Origin: Taishania pollutisoli
GTDB lineage: Bacteria > Bacteroidota > Bacteroidia > Flavobacteriales_D > Crocinitomicaceae
Assembly: GCF_014518315.1 (NCBI RefSeq)
Contig: NZ_JACVEL010000001.1
Span: 372,001-436,000, forward strand
Direction of reading: 5' to 3'
Length of the DNA stretch: 64,000 bases
A program made the position numbers and the translations under genes. This document shows positions 18,411-27,125 of this stretch, in pieces. The notes below the pieces were generated by a model, which made no database searches, had not been told where the DNA came from, and worked only from the letters and a program-made list of their open reading frames with translations. The first letter of the stretch is position 1. Each line of letters opens with the position of its first letter.

Positions 18411-19655
18411 TCACTGATGATTCCACAAAATTTCGTTTCTCAGGAAATTCAATGCAGAAAGTACAGTCCTGTTGATTACACGTTCCCTGTTATCTGAAAA
18501 TAAAAATCGTTTTGCTACTACGCGTTTGGGTGAGGCAATACCAATCCAGACTGTTCCCACCGGTTTTTCTTCTGTTCCTCCGTCCGGTCCGGCAATTCCG
18601 GAGATTGATACACAGTAGTCTACGTTCAATTTATTTTTCCCTCCTGCGGCCATTTCCCGAACCACTTCTTCACTCACAGCACCAACTGTCGTAAAATGCT
18701 CTTGTTGAACGCCCAGTATTGTGTGTTTTAATTCATTGGTATACGTCAAAAAGCCTCCGTGAAAGTAAGCCGAAGAACCCGGAACGGAAACAAGGGATGC
18801 CGCCAATGCACCTCCTGTACAACTTTCAGCTGTTGCAACCGTTGCCCCGTACTGCTTCAATAAATTTCCTGTGATTTCAGCCAGCGAAGCATCGCCATAG
18901 CCATATAGATTTTCAGGATATGCTTCTTCCAATTCCCGGAAACAGGCATCTATCAATGCTTCATCGCTCTGTCCGTTGAGTGAAGTAATACGCAACCGCA
19001 CTAACCCCGGAGAGGGCAGGTATGCCAATTCCAGTCCGTTGCTACGCAAATTATCTTCCCAAACAGCCATTTTATCGGCAATGTAAGACTCTCCTACTCC
19101 CTGCAGATTAGCTGTTTTTGCATAAAATTGTTTTAATCCGAACAAGTGTTCCAGGCGGGGAAATACTTCCTGTTCCATGATTCCTTTCATTTCGTATGGA
19201 ACTCCCGGGAGACTGATGAGTATTTTGCTATTTTTTTCCAGCCACATTCCGGGAGCTGTTCCCTGCATATTTTTCAGGACAGTGCATTTTTTCGGAACAG
19301 CGGCCTGTTGCACATTCACTTCCAGCATCGGACGGTTCATCCGTGCGAAAAACCCTTTTACACGTTCCAGCGTTTCTTCGTGAATGTACAATTCATCTTC
19401 AAAATAGTCGGTAATGACTTTCTTGGTAACGTCATCTTTTGTGGGGCCGAGGCCTCCCGTTACCAACACGACATCTGCATTATTCAATCCTTCATCAATT
19501 GCGGACCGGATCGCATCTGTCTTGTCTGAAATGGTTACTACACGGGATACAAACGCACCTCTTCGGGAGAGCTCCTGTCCCATCCAACTGGCATTTGTAT
19601 TGATTGTTTGCCCGATTAACAATTCATCTCCGATGGAAATAATTTCGACTTGCAT
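18411..19655 (-). CDS. cinA: CinA-like protein / nicotinamide-nucleotide amidase
   Basis: Two domains. The N-terminal MoCF/COG1058 domain (GDELLIGQTINTNASWMG, VLVTGGLGPTKDDVTK) hydrolyses ADP-ribose or NMN-type nucleotides. The C-terminal PncC domain (TAESCTGGALAASLVSVPGS, SISGIAGPDGGTEEKPVG) deamidates nicotinamide mononucleotide to nicotinate mononucleotide. Length (414 aa) matches the full two-domain form. Its role is NAD salvage; the competence name is historical. A promoter with both boxes lies at 19675-19708. Confidence 0.93.
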   Translation of the reverse strand: MQVEIISIGDELLIGQTINTNASWMGQELSRRGAFVSRVVTISDKTDAIRSAIDEGLNNADVVLVTGGLGPTKDDVTKKVITDYFEDELYIHEETLERVKGFFARMNRPMLEVNVQQAAVPKKCTVLKNMQGTAPGMWLEKNSKILISLPGVPYEMKGIMEQEVFPRLEHLFGLKQFYAKTANLQGVGESYIADKMAVWEDNLRSNGLELAYLPSPGLVRLRITSLNGQSDEALIDACFRELEEAYPENLYGYGDASLAEITGNLLKQYGATVATAESCTGGALAASLVSVPGSSAYFHGGFLTYTNELKHTILGVQQEHFTTVGAVSEEVVREMAAGGKNKLNVDYCVSISGIAGPDGGTEEKPVGTVWIGIASPKRVVAKRFLFSDNRERVINRTVLSALNFLRNEILWNHQ

Positions 19656-19674
19656 AGCTTAAAAGAATAATACT

Positions 19675-19708
19675 CAAAAGTAATTATGAAATTCGGTAAA
19701 ATGACAAA
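19675..19708 (-). promoter_or_regulatory. Promoter of cinA with both boxes
   Basis: On the minus strand TTTG (complement of 19705-19708) is followed after 22 nt by TACTTTTG (complement of 19675-19682). The start codon is 19 nt further. Confidence 0.6.
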
Positions 19709-19841
19709 AGTGCCAGTATTCATTCTTATTTTCTTTTGGCTTGATCCAAAAGAAACAAACAAGCAAGGTAAAAAATGCTACCCAACGCACTTTTCTAATC
19801 CGCCTTTGATGAAGCTATTTCTCTACACATTTTTGAAATAA
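19686..19841 (+). repeat. Relic of a dispersed hairpin element (FFWLDPKE type)
   Basis: CTTTTGG (19733-19739) pairs with CCAAAAG (19746-19752), inside a 51-codon frame whose middle reads FFWLDPKETNKQGKKCYP. I recall very similar short sequences scattered through Bacteroidota intergenic regions and annotated as tiny proteins. A second copy of the same hairpin design lies at 36911-36937. I do not treat it as a gene. It overlaps the cinA promoter. Confidence 0.45.
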
Positions 19842-19892
19842 AAACAGTTACACATATAATAGCATCGTGATTTTAATGCGTTTGATCTGTGT

Positions 19893-21326
19893 TTATTTCT
19901 TTTTAAATTTTGCAATGGCTTCGATATGTCCTGTATGCGGGAATTGATCTACCAGGGAAAGTTTTTCGAGTTCGTACCCGGCTTTTCTCAACGTATCAGC
20001 ATCACGCGCCTGTGTGCTCGGATTACAGGAAACGTACACGATATTTTTAGCTCCCAGGTCAATGACTTTTTGTAGTGTTTTCGGTGCAATTCCAGCTCTT
20101 GGAGGATCTAAAATAATACTGGAAATTCTTCCTGAAAATTCAGGGTGTTCCCGTAGGAATTTCCCGACATCTGCCGCATAAAATTCTACCGCATTCTCCA
20201 GTCCGTTGTGACGGGCGTTACGACGTGCATCTTCAATTGCTTCCGCTACGATGTCTACCCCGACAATTTTTACATCCTTGCGACGGGTTGCTAAAATTTG
20301 TCCGATGGTACCCGTCCCGCAAAACAAATCCATCACGATATCGTTTTCAGGAATTGTTTCTTCAAACACATAATCCAGTGCTTTTGTATAGAGCAATTCA
20401 GCGCTCTTCGGGTTGGTCTGGAAAAAGCTTTCCATAGATATTTCAAACGACAATCCCAGTAATTTCTCAATCACGATGGGTTTTCCGAATACCAGTTTAC
20501 AACTTCCATTCTCAATCTTGGAACGATCGGCTACATCGTCATTGATGGTATGCTGAAATCCTGCGATTCGCTCTCCAAACAACTGCTTCAGCAACAATCC
20601 GAATGCTTCTACATCAAATTGTTTCAATCCTTCTGAAGACGTCACCAGGTTGACGAGCAATTGATCCTGGTCGAATGATTTTCTGACGATAATGTGGCGG
20701 AAAAATCCTGTTTTTTTCGGTGGATGCCATGCCGGAAGTTCTGATAATTTCAAATAATTCCGAATTTGAATGAGTTTTGTCTCCCATTCTTGATCAAACA
20801 TTCCGCTCGGTTTATTCAGATTTTCCACTTTCCACCAGGTACCACGACGCTTAAAACCTACGGCAAACGCATCGTCAATGTCTTCTCCTGTTTCCATATT
20901 GTGTTCAATACACGAGAAACTGTACTCCATCTTATTTCTGTAGAAATAATGCACGGGGGAAGAAATAAAAGTATCAAAACGTTCTTTGATATCCTGGAAT
21001 CCGCCCAGTTTTCTATAAATCTCCAGGGTACTTTGTTCTTTTTCTTTTTCCTGCTCTGCAACGGGAACGTAGATATAGGGAGCGCCTGAGATTTCCTGGA
21101 AGTCTGAAACCACTTCCAGCGGGGAGCGTTCAATTACCTGAATCAATTTTGCTTCACAATAACGTTTTTTCTTTTTATCTACACGTGCCTGTACGACTTG
21201 CCCCGGGAACGTATTTCCTACAAATACGACAAAGTCACCATCATCTGTCGGTATTTTTGCAACTCCATTTCCTCCGAATGCATAACCGGAAATTGTAACT
21301 GTGATTAATTCTCCTCTGTGAAACAT
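19893..21326 (-). CDS. rlmD: 23S rRNA (uracil-5-)methyltransferase, RlmD/RlmCD family
   Basis: An N-terminal TRAM domain (ITVSGYAFGGNGVAKI) is followed by a class I methyltransferase domain with MDLFCGTGTIGQIL (SAM site), SIILDPPRAG and YVSCNPSTQARD, whose Cys is the nucleophile. Length is 477 aa. It makes m5U in 23S rRNA; the exact position (1939 or also 747) cannot be told. The clustered cysteines that bind an iron-sulphur centre in E. coli RlmD are not evident, which suggests a cluster-free variant. It is separated from lpxA by a terminator. Confidence 0.9.
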   Translation of the reverse strand: MFHRGELITVTISGYAFGGNGVAKIPTDDGDFVVFVGNTFPGQVVQARVDKKKKRYCEAKLIQVIERSPLEVVSDFQEISGAPYIYVPVAEQEKEKEQSTLEIYRKLGGFQDIKERFDTFISSPVHYFYRNKMEYSFSCIEHNMETGEDIDDAFAVGFKRRGTWWKVENLNKPSGMFDQEWETKLIQIRNYLKLSELPAWHPPKKTGFFRHIIVRKSFDQDQLLVNLVTSSEGLKQFDVEAFGLLLKQLFGERIAGFQHTINDDVADRSKIENGSCKLVFGKPIVIEKLLGLSFEISMESFFQTNPKSAELLYTKALDYVFEETIPENDIVMDLFCGTGTIGQILATRRKDVKIVGVDIVAEAIEDARRNARHNGLENAVEFYAADVGKFLREHPEFSGRISSIILDPPRAGIAPKTLQKVIDLGAKNIVYVSCNPSTQARDADTLRKAGYELEKLSLVDQFPHTGHIEAIAKFKKK

Positions 21327-21347
21327 TGTTCTGATCTTATTCTTATT

Positions 21348-21376
21348 AAAAAACCCGGAAACAGATTCGTTCCGGG
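21348..21376 (-). terminator. Terminator of the lpx operon
   Basis: On the minus strand CCCGGAA and TTCCGGG (arms 21354-21360 and 21370-21376) form a stem with a 9-nt loop, followed by six T (21348-21353). It lies between the lpxA stop and the rlmD start. Confidence 0.85.
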
Positions 21377-21422
21377 AAATTACAGGTGCTATTTATTTTT
21401 TCGATTGTTTTCGCTAAGAAAA

Positions 21423-22199
21423 CTAAATCATTCCCCGGATAATTCCCTTATCCGACGATTCAACGAATTCGATGATTTCTTTTGCATAAGCGGAATCCGG
21501 CATTTGTTCTTTTACTGCCTGAATTCCTTTGGAAACATTGGTGTTCAACACAAAAATAGTACGGTAAACATCTTCAATTTCGCGTACAGCTTCGTCTGAA
21601 AAGCCTCGGCGTCTCAACCCAATGGAATTTACTCCCGCAAAAGTGATCGGTTCTCTCGCCGCCTTTACATACGGTGGAACGTCTTTTCGTACCAGTGTTG
21701 CTCCTGCTACAAAGGCATATTTCCCGATGCGCATGAATTGCTGGGTTCCCACATTTCCTTCAAGGATAGCGAAGTCGTCCACAATACAATGCCCTGACAA
21801 ACCGACATACGAAGCCAGGATAACTCCGTTTCCGATCTGGCAATCGTGTGCTACGTGCACATAGGCCATAATCAGGCAACGGCTTCCGATTCGGGTCACC
21901 CATTTGTCTTTTGTAGCCCGGTGAATGGTTACACACTCACGGATAATTGTATTGTCGCCGATTTCAACGGTTGTCTCTTCCCCTTCAAATTTCAGATCCT
22001 GCGGAACAGCACCTATCACTGCACCGGGGTATACTTCGCAATTGTTCCCGATGCGCGTTCCGGGATAGATTGCAACATTTGAGTGAATCCGTACATTATC
22101 TCCGATGACTACATCTTCGTGAATCACCGTAAAAGGTCCAACCTGAACGTTTATTCCCAATTGGGCTTTTTCTGATATCTGTGCAAATTCACTGATCAT
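21423..22199 (-). CDS. lpxA: UDP-N-acetylglucosamine acyltransferase
   Basis: First step of lipid A synthesis: moves a hydroxyacyl chain from ACP to UDP-GlcNAc. The 258 residues are mostly hexapeptide repeats (left-handed beta-helix), with the catalytic histidine region AYVHVAHDCQIGNG and the C-terminal helices (FVLNTNVSKGIQAVKEQMP). Its start overlaps the end of lpxC-fabZ by four bases, so the operon order is lpxD, lpxC/fabZ, lpxA. A terminator follows. Confidence 0.96.
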   Translation of the reverse strand: MISEFAQISEKAQLGINVQVGPFTVIHEDVVIGDNVRIHSNVAIYPGTRIGNNCEVYPGAVIGAVPQDLKFEGEETTVEIGDNTIIRECVTIHRATKDKWVTRIGSRCLIMAYVHVAHDCQIGNGVILASYVGLSGHCIVDDFAILEGNVGTQQFMRIGKYAFVAGATLVRKDVPPYVKAAREPITFAGVNSIGLRRRGFSDEAVREIEDVYRTIFVLNTNVSKGIQAVKEQMPDSAYAKEIIEFVESSDKGIIRGMI

Positions 22200-23599
22200 G
22201 CTTCCACTTTATCTTTAATGACTTGCGCCAACATTTCTGCTTCTCCGACCTGCTGGCCGTTTACATATGCTTTTCCGATCATGTTCACCAATCCTCTTCG
22301 GATCGGTGAGGCAAGTACCAATTCAAACACAACTGTATCTCCGGGGATTACTTTTTGTTTGAATTTCACATTGTCAATTTTCAGGAAGTATGTTGAATAT
22401 AAATGAGGTTCTTCCACCTGGTTTAAAGCAAAGATTCCACCCACCTGTGCCATCGCCTCAATTTGCAATACTCCCGGAAACACGGGATTCCCCGGAAAGT
22501 GACCGGTAAAGATCGGCTCATTCATGGTAATATTCTTGATTCCTACAATGGAATTTTCCGTAATTTCAATGATTCTGTCCACCATCAGGAATGGAAACCG
22601 GTGAGGCAGCATTTTTTCGATCGTATTGATATCAAATACGGTTTGTGTCAGATCAAATGAGCGACCTCCTTTTTCCTGTTTTTTGATTTGTTCTTTTAAT
22701 ACTTTTGCAAACCGAACATTTCCGGAATGTCCGGGTCTCGCTGCAAGAATATGTGCTTTAATCGGCCTTCCAACCAACGCTAAATCTCCAACAATATCCA
22801 ATAATTTATGGCGTGCAGGTTCGTTTTCATATTGCAGTTTCGTGCTATTCAACACACCGATTCCGTCAACTTTTATTTCCAGGTTTTCCTTCCCGAGCAA
22901 TTTTGCCAGGCTGTCTAACTCTGCTTTGGAGATATTGTCTCGTTCAACCAATACAATGGCATTATCCAAGTCTCCTCCTTTGATCAAATTATTCTTTGCC
23001 AGGAATTCAAGTTCGCGCAGAAAAACAAAGGTTCTACATTTTGCAATGTTCGGAACAAATTCAGAAAGGTTATAGATGGTAGCGTGCTGCGTTCCCAAAA
23101 CCGGCGAATTGTAGTCCACCATTACGGTCAAACGGTATTCACTATCCGGAACAGCCAGAAATTCGATTCCTCTTTCTGCATCCTCCCATTTGATGTTTTC
23201 AGTCAGCACAAAATAATCTCTTTCTGCCTGTTGTTCTTCGTAACCCGCTTCTTCAATTGCTTTTACAAACGGAAGAGAAGATCCGTCCATGATCGGAACT
23301 TCAGGAGCGTCCAGTTTAATCAAGGCATTGTCTACCTGACAACCGTATAATGCCGCCAGCAAATGTTCTGTTGTATACACACGTGCACCATTCGCTTCCA
23401 GGGTTGTACCTCGGTCTGTGGCAACAACCAAATCAGCATCTGCCTTAATAATCGGCTCTCCCTCTAAGTCAATACGTTGAAATTTATATCCATGATTGTC
23501 CGGAGCCGGACAAATTTCCACATTTACTTTCTCCCCTGTGTGCAATCCTATTCCGGATAGCCTGATGCTGCTTTTCAGCGTTCTTTGCTTTTCAGACAT
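22196..23599 (-). CDS. lpxC/fabZ: Fused UDP-acyl-GlcNAc deacetylase / 3-hydroxyacyl-ACP dehydratase
   Basis: The N-terminal 300 residues are LpxC, the zinc deacetylase committing step of lipid A (TEHLLAALYGCQVDN with the first zinc His, ARHKLLDIVGDLAL with the other ligands). The C-terminal 150 residues are FabZ (MLPHRFPFLMVDRI, GHFPGNPVFPGVLQIEAMAQ), which dehydrates 3-hydroxyacyl-ACP in fatty acid elongation. This fusion is characteristic of Bacteroidota. It balances hydroxyacyl-ACP use between lipid A and membrane lipids. Length is 467 aa. Confidence 0.97.
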   Translation of the reverse strand: MSEKQRTLKSSIRLSGIGLHTGEKVNVEICPAPDNHGYKFQRIDLEGEPIIKADADLVVATDRGTTLEANGARVYTTEHLLAALYGCQVDNALIKLDAPEVPIMDGSSLPFVKAIEEAGYEEQQAERDYFVLTENIKWEDAERGIEFLAVPDSEYRLTVMVDYNSPVLGTQHATIYNLSEFVPNIAKCRTFVFLRELEFLAKNNLIKGGDLDNAIVLVERDNISKAELDSLAKLLGKENLEIKVDGIGVLNSTKLQYENEPARHKLLDIVGDLALVGRPIKAHILAARPGHSGNVRFAKVLKEQIKKQEKGGRSFDLTQTVFDINTIEKMLPHRFPFLMVDRIIEITENSIVGIKNITMNEPIFTGHFPGNPVFPGVLQIEAMAQVGGIFALNQVEEPHLYSTYFLKIDNVKFKQKVIPGDTVVFELVLASPIRRGLVNMIGKAYVNGQQVGEAEMLAQVIKDKVEA

Positions 23600-23604
23600 G
23601 AATG

Positions 23605-24648
23605 TTAATCTGCTTTAGTTAATTCTTTTATTTTCTTTTCTAATTCCTGTATTTTGTTCAGGATGAATGGTAGTTTTCTAAATCCGAAGTAAGATTTCTT
23701 AAAATCTTCGATTGGAATTCCCGGTGCTCCCATGAGTGTTTCCGGTTTTTTAACGGAATTCGGGATTCCTGATTGTGCAACAATCATCGTTCCATCGGCA
23801 ATGGTAATGTGTCCGGAGATACCTGCCTGTCCTCCGATCAATACGCGCTTACCGATTTTCGCCGATCCTGCAATTCCAACCTGTGCGGCCATTGCTGAGT
23901 TTTCACCGATTTCCACGTTGTGTGCAATCTGACACAAGTTGTCTATTTTAGCTCCTTTACGGATGATGGTTGCTCCCATTGTTGCTCGGTCGATCGTTGC
24001 ATTTGCTCCAACGTCTACATTGTCTTCAATGATGACAATACCGATCTGAGGAACCTTGCTGAACACACCATTTTCATCCGGGCTGAATCCAAATCCGTCC
24101 GCTCCGATCACGGCACCTGCATGAATCACACAGTTATTTCCAATCTGGCAATCCGAATAAATGGAGACATTGGGGTAGATGATAGTATTGTTTCCGATCT
24201 TCACATTGTCACCGATAAAACTGTTCGGGTAAATGACCACATTGTCACCGATTACAACTCCTTCAGAGATATAGGCATTGGCACCAAGGTATAAATCCTT
24301 TCCGATGCTCGCTGTCTCAGCAATATATGCATTTGCCTCAATTTTCGGTTGCTTGCGCTTCATCTGGTCATAGAATTCGAGCAATTTAGCAAAACAGGCA
24401 TAAGCATTTTCCACTTTGATAAGGGTCAGGGTGGAAGGCAATTCTTTTGCCGGAACAAATGAATGATTAACAATGCAAACACTTGATCCTGTGGTATAAA
24501 TATATTCTTCGTATTTCGGATTGGACAGGAAAGATAATTTTCCTTCACTACCTTCTTCTATTTTTGCCAATCCATTAACTACAACAGTCGCATTTCCAAC
24601 GATTTCTCCTTGAATAATTCCTGCTATTTGTTCCGCTGAAAATTCCAT
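23605..24648 (-). CDS. lpxD: UDP-3-O-acylglucosamine N-acyltransferase
   Basis: Third lipid A acylation step. The N-terminal uridine-binding domain ([18 protein letters not shown]) leads into long hexapeptide repeats with [15 protein letters not shown], containing the catalytic His, and a C-terminal helix ([18 protein letters not shown]). Length 347 aa. It is first in the lpx operon, five bases upstream of lpxC/fabZ, with a TATTTTTG -7 box immediately before its ATG. Confidence 0.96.
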   Translation of the reverse strand: MEFSAEQIAGIIQGEIVGNATVVVNGLAKIEEGSEGKLSFLSNPKYEEYIYTTGSSVCIVNHSFVPAKELPSTLTLIKVENAYACFAKLLEFYDQMKRKQPKIEANAYIAETASIGKDLYLGANAYISEGVVIGDNVVIYPNSFIGDNVKIGNNTIIYPNVSIYSDCQIGNNCVIHAGAVIGADGFGFSPDENGVFSKVPQIGIVIIEDNVDVGANATIDRATMGATIIRKGAKIDNLCQIAHNVEIGENSAMAAQVGIAGSAKIGKRVLIGGQAGISGHITIADGTMIVAQSGIPNSVKKPETLMGAPGIPIEDFKKSYFGFRKLPFILNKIQELEKKIKELTKAD

Positions 24649-24652
24649 GTTT

Positions 24653-24660
24653 CAAAAATA
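24653..24660 (-). promoter_or_regulatory. -7 box of the lpx operon
   Basis: CAAAAATA reads TATTTTTG on the minus strand and ends four bases before the lpxD ATG (24646-24648). No -33 box is found at the usual distance. Confidence 0.45.
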
Positions 24661-24703
24661 TAAAAAAATCAATCAGTTCGTCCAGACAACGCAGTTTTTT
24701 CAA

Positions 24704-25420
24704 CTATTCCTGAACGGTTGGATTACAATTACTTACTTTTTCCGAAATAAAGTTAGAAATAAATAGTTTGTTCTTATACCAAACCGATTGGAATTCAATT
24801 GTGTCTCCTTTTTCGACAAACTCAATCAGGTGTTCTGCTTTGGGTTTTGCATCAAAATTAGACTTCGCAAAATTGATTCGCCCTGTTTTTTCTATTCCTT
24901 TGTACAATTGCTTCACATTTTTGATCTGCAGTTGCTCCATCTGACAAGTCACTTTTGCAGTAGAATCAGGATATACGAGGTATTCATCTTTCGGAATAGA
25001 GATAAAACGTCCGTACCCCACAGTTGTATTTTTTACCTTCTTCGCATCCACTTCTCCGATCTTTACTTCCGAAATAAAACTTTCATTGGGCAATGTGAAG
25101 TAAAACTTATAGTTTCCTTTTTTGTCGAATTCTTTTTCGATGACATAGACTTTTGAATCTCCGTCCTTTTTACTGATCTTGAAATTCAACGTTCCGTCAT
25201 TGAGCACGGAAATAATGTCTTCTTTTGTCAACCCTTTGGACTCCATCAGCTTCCATTCTACCTCATTCACGGTGACCAGCCTTCCTAAAATCATGTTTTT
25301 CACCCGATTGGCAGGTGTCCATGAGCAACTTCTGTTGGGCAACAGGAAAGTTACAATGATAATTCCGATTCCGAAACCAATTCCGTAATATTTTAAGCGC
25401 TTGATGAAATTACTCCCCAT
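24704..25420 (-). CDS. DUF4258-type membrane-anchored hypothetical protein
   Basis: About 239 residues with one N-terminal membrane segment (YYGIGFGIGIIIVTFLL) and a soluble remainder, presumably periplasmic. SCSWTPANRVKN and the block KEDIISVLNDGTLNFKISK resemble DUF4258 proteins of Bacteroidota; that name is from memory. The function is unknown. The frame can be extended to 25456, but a TACCTTTG -7 box lies at 25438-25445, so the ATG at 25420 (MGSNFIKRLK) is chosen. Confidence 0.78.
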   Translation of the reverse strand: MGSNFIKRLKYYGIGFGIGIIIVTFLLPNRSCSWTPANRVKNMILGRLVTVNEVEWKLMESKGLTKEDIISVLNDGTLNFKISKKDGDSKVYVIEKEFDKKGNYKFYFTLPNESFISEVKIGEVDAKKVKNTTVGYGRFISIPKDEYLVYPDSTAKVTCQMEQLQIKNVKQLYKGIEKTGRINFAKSNFDAKPKAEHLIEFVEKGDTIEFQSVWYKNKLFISNFISEKVSNCNPTVQE

Positions 25421-25437
25421 TCTCAAAAAAATTTGAA

Positions 25438-25445
25438 CAAAGGTA
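25438..25445 (-). promoter_or_regulatory. -7 box that sets the start of the DUF4258-type gene
   Basis: CAAAGGTA reads TACCTTTG on the minus strand, 17 nt before the ATG at 25420 and inside the upstream extension of the frame. Confidence 0.55.
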
Positions 25446-25491
25446 CTTTTTTTCACTGAGAGTAGGTCACTATTCGGGAATACCCGCGCAT

Positions 25492-25524
25492 AAAAAAACA
25501 GGCATCCGAAAAGATAGCCTGTTT
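25492..25524 (-). terminator. Terminator after the 67-aa lipoprotein gene
   Basis: AAACAGGC (25496-25503) pairs with GCCTGTTT (25517-25524) around 13 bases. On the minus strand it runs into seven T (25492-25498). A second small hairpin (GGTGA/TCACC, 25537-25553) precedes it. Confidence 0.85.
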
Positions 25525-25569
25525 AGTTGTAAAAATGGTGACCGGATATCACCTTATGTGTAACTATTA

Positions 25570-25773
25570 TTACTTAAACACATTGACTTTGCACTCATAA
25601 TCAACACCCAAAACACTTCCGCTATCGTTGCATTCATCGGTTGCTTCTTTTAATGTCTTGTTGTTAAGAGTTTCTGTATGTGTCAAGTCTCCTGCGGTAC
25701 ATTCACATGCCCAATCTTTTTTGCATGACGCAAACAATAAGCCTGCCGCCATAACGATCAATACCTTTTTCAT
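25570..25773 (-). CDS. Small lipoprotein, 67 aa
   Basis: A lipoprotein signal peptide (MKKVLIVMAAGLLFASC) gives a lipid-modified Cys17. The mature part of about 50 residues has four further cysteines (WACECTAG, DECNDSG, YECKVNV), probably two disulphides. Function unknown. It has its own terminator. The AT-rich region upstream shows no clear -7 box. Confidence 0.75.
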   Translation of the reverse strand: MKKVLIVMAAGLLFASCKKDWACECTAGDLTHTETLNNKTLKEATDECNDSGSVLGVDYECKVNVFK

Positions 25774-26072
25774 ACTATTTTAGATTTAGTTGTTAACTCC
25801 ACTCAAAGTAGAAATAATTCATGTATAGACAAAAGTTTTTAACCTATTTTAAGAACTAAGGGTATAAATGTTGAATAGTGAATGATGAATGATTAATTAT
25901 CAATTATCCATGATTGTGATTCGCATTGCGCCGGAGAAAGACGAGTATTAAAAATTAATAATCAAGTAATTAAAATTGAAAGTAGAGAATTGAAAGTTGA
26001 AAGTTATCAATTATGAATTATCAACTGTGGGAAATATGTGTTTTTCGGTTGAGATGCTTTGGTGATTAATCA
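25774..26072. other. AT-rich low-complexity intergenic region
   Basis: Contains clusters of related words (AATTATCAATTATCC, GTTATCAATTATGAATTATC, AATAATCAAGTAATTAAAATTG, TGAAAGTTGAAAG) and no gene. Similar text occurs at 5795-5835 and just after 54766. These are typical Bacteroidota intergenic repeats of unknown role. Confidence 0.5.
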
Positions 26073-27125
26073 TTAAGCAATTGACGCCTGATTTCCTCTT
26101 AAGAGAATAAATCCGTGGCGTTCTCCTCCAAATTGGTTGTACACCAGAACAGTCCGGGGTCTTCTCAGGTGATCGAAACCATAGATACGGTGATTTCCCT
26201 GCAGTAGTTTCACGGCAACATAACAACCGAATGCACCTGCGGTCCGGTAATCTCCTGAGAATTGTTTAAACGTAGTTATTTGTTTATCGGGAAACAGTTC
26301 TTGCTGCAAGTCATTGTACCAATGATCTGTACGCCCATCACCTGAGTTTCCGAACAACAGCAGGTCAATATCCTTTGGAGACATCCCGTTTTTATCCAGG
26401 AAATTATTGATAAGTCCTGTTAATTCTTCTTTTCCGGGAAAGCAGACCTGGAACTGATCCACGACCTCAGCAATTGCATGATCAGCAGTATTGGCAACAA
26501 CACACATGGTGGCGCCCTCTCCGCAAAGTGAGCCAGCAGTTGTCGACCGGATCAATTCTTCATTGGTTATTGACTCTGATTTATAATGACTGTTTAAGGT
26601 ATCGATGTTGTAATTATAATCGGAAATTTCTTCAACCGCTCCGATTAATAATTCCATCGGTTTTACAGCGGTCTCCAGCACGAGTTGCGCATCCAGCATT
26701 GCATTGTCAAATGCCAGCGACCCATTGGTATGTGTTGAATTGTACCCGGTCTTTTCTCCCATCAAGGCCAATTGTCCGGCAACTGCATTGGGAGTGCTCT
26801 GAACAAAACTGGTGGGTGTCAGAACACCTTCTTTGTAATCTACAATCTGATTCAGAAAGCGGATGCAATCTTCCAATCCACCGTTTGCTGTTCCAATGAT
26901 AATTCCTTCGATACCCGGATATTTTTTGACCAGGGGCAACCCGGCACCAATTCCCATTCGCACCGCTTTTCCCATTCTTCGCAGCAGGGAAGCAGGAATA
27001 AAATCGAGGTAGGATGGTTCAATTGCATACAAAATTCCTTTGTCATGTAGTTCAAAATGACCGGACTCAAATTCAGTTCCGTAGGTCAGTTGGGGCGATA
27101 TGGCACAGACTTCCTTTATGTACAT
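26073..27125 (-). CDS. Ketosynthase-like protein, chain-length-factor type (triad lost)
   Basis: A 350-residue thiolase-fold protein that pairs with the ketosynthase encoded just upstream (10-bp overlap). Aligned with that neighbour at GYNSTHTNGSLAFDNAMLDA, the nucleophilic Cys position is occupied by Ser136. The first histidine region NAHGTGT corresponds to LFGNSGDG, and the second, YTGHTLAAAG, to FSGDYRTAG. All three catalytic residues are therefore replaced. Such inactive partners (chain length factors) control product length in type II polyketide and aryl-polyene/flexirubin systems. That it forms a heterodimer with its neighbour is inferred from context. It is the last gene of the operon. 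Confidence 0.83.
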   Translation of the reverse strand: MYIKEVCAISPQLTYGTEFESGHFELHDKGILYAIEPSYLDFIPASLLRRMGKAVRMGIGAGLPLVKKYPGIEGIIIGTANGGLEDCIRFLNQIVDYKEGVLTPTSFVQSTPNAVAGQLALMGEKTGYNSTHTNGSLAFDNAMLDAQLVLETAVKPMELLIGAVEEISDYNYNIDTLNSHYKSESITNEELIRSTTAGSLCGEGATMCVVANTADHAIAEVVDQFQVCFPGKEELTGLINNFLDKNGMSPKDIDLLLFGNSGDGRTDHWYNDLQQELFPDKQITTFKQFSGDYRTAGAFGCYVAVKLLQGNHRIYGFDHLRRPRTVLVYNQFGGERHGFILLRGNQASIA

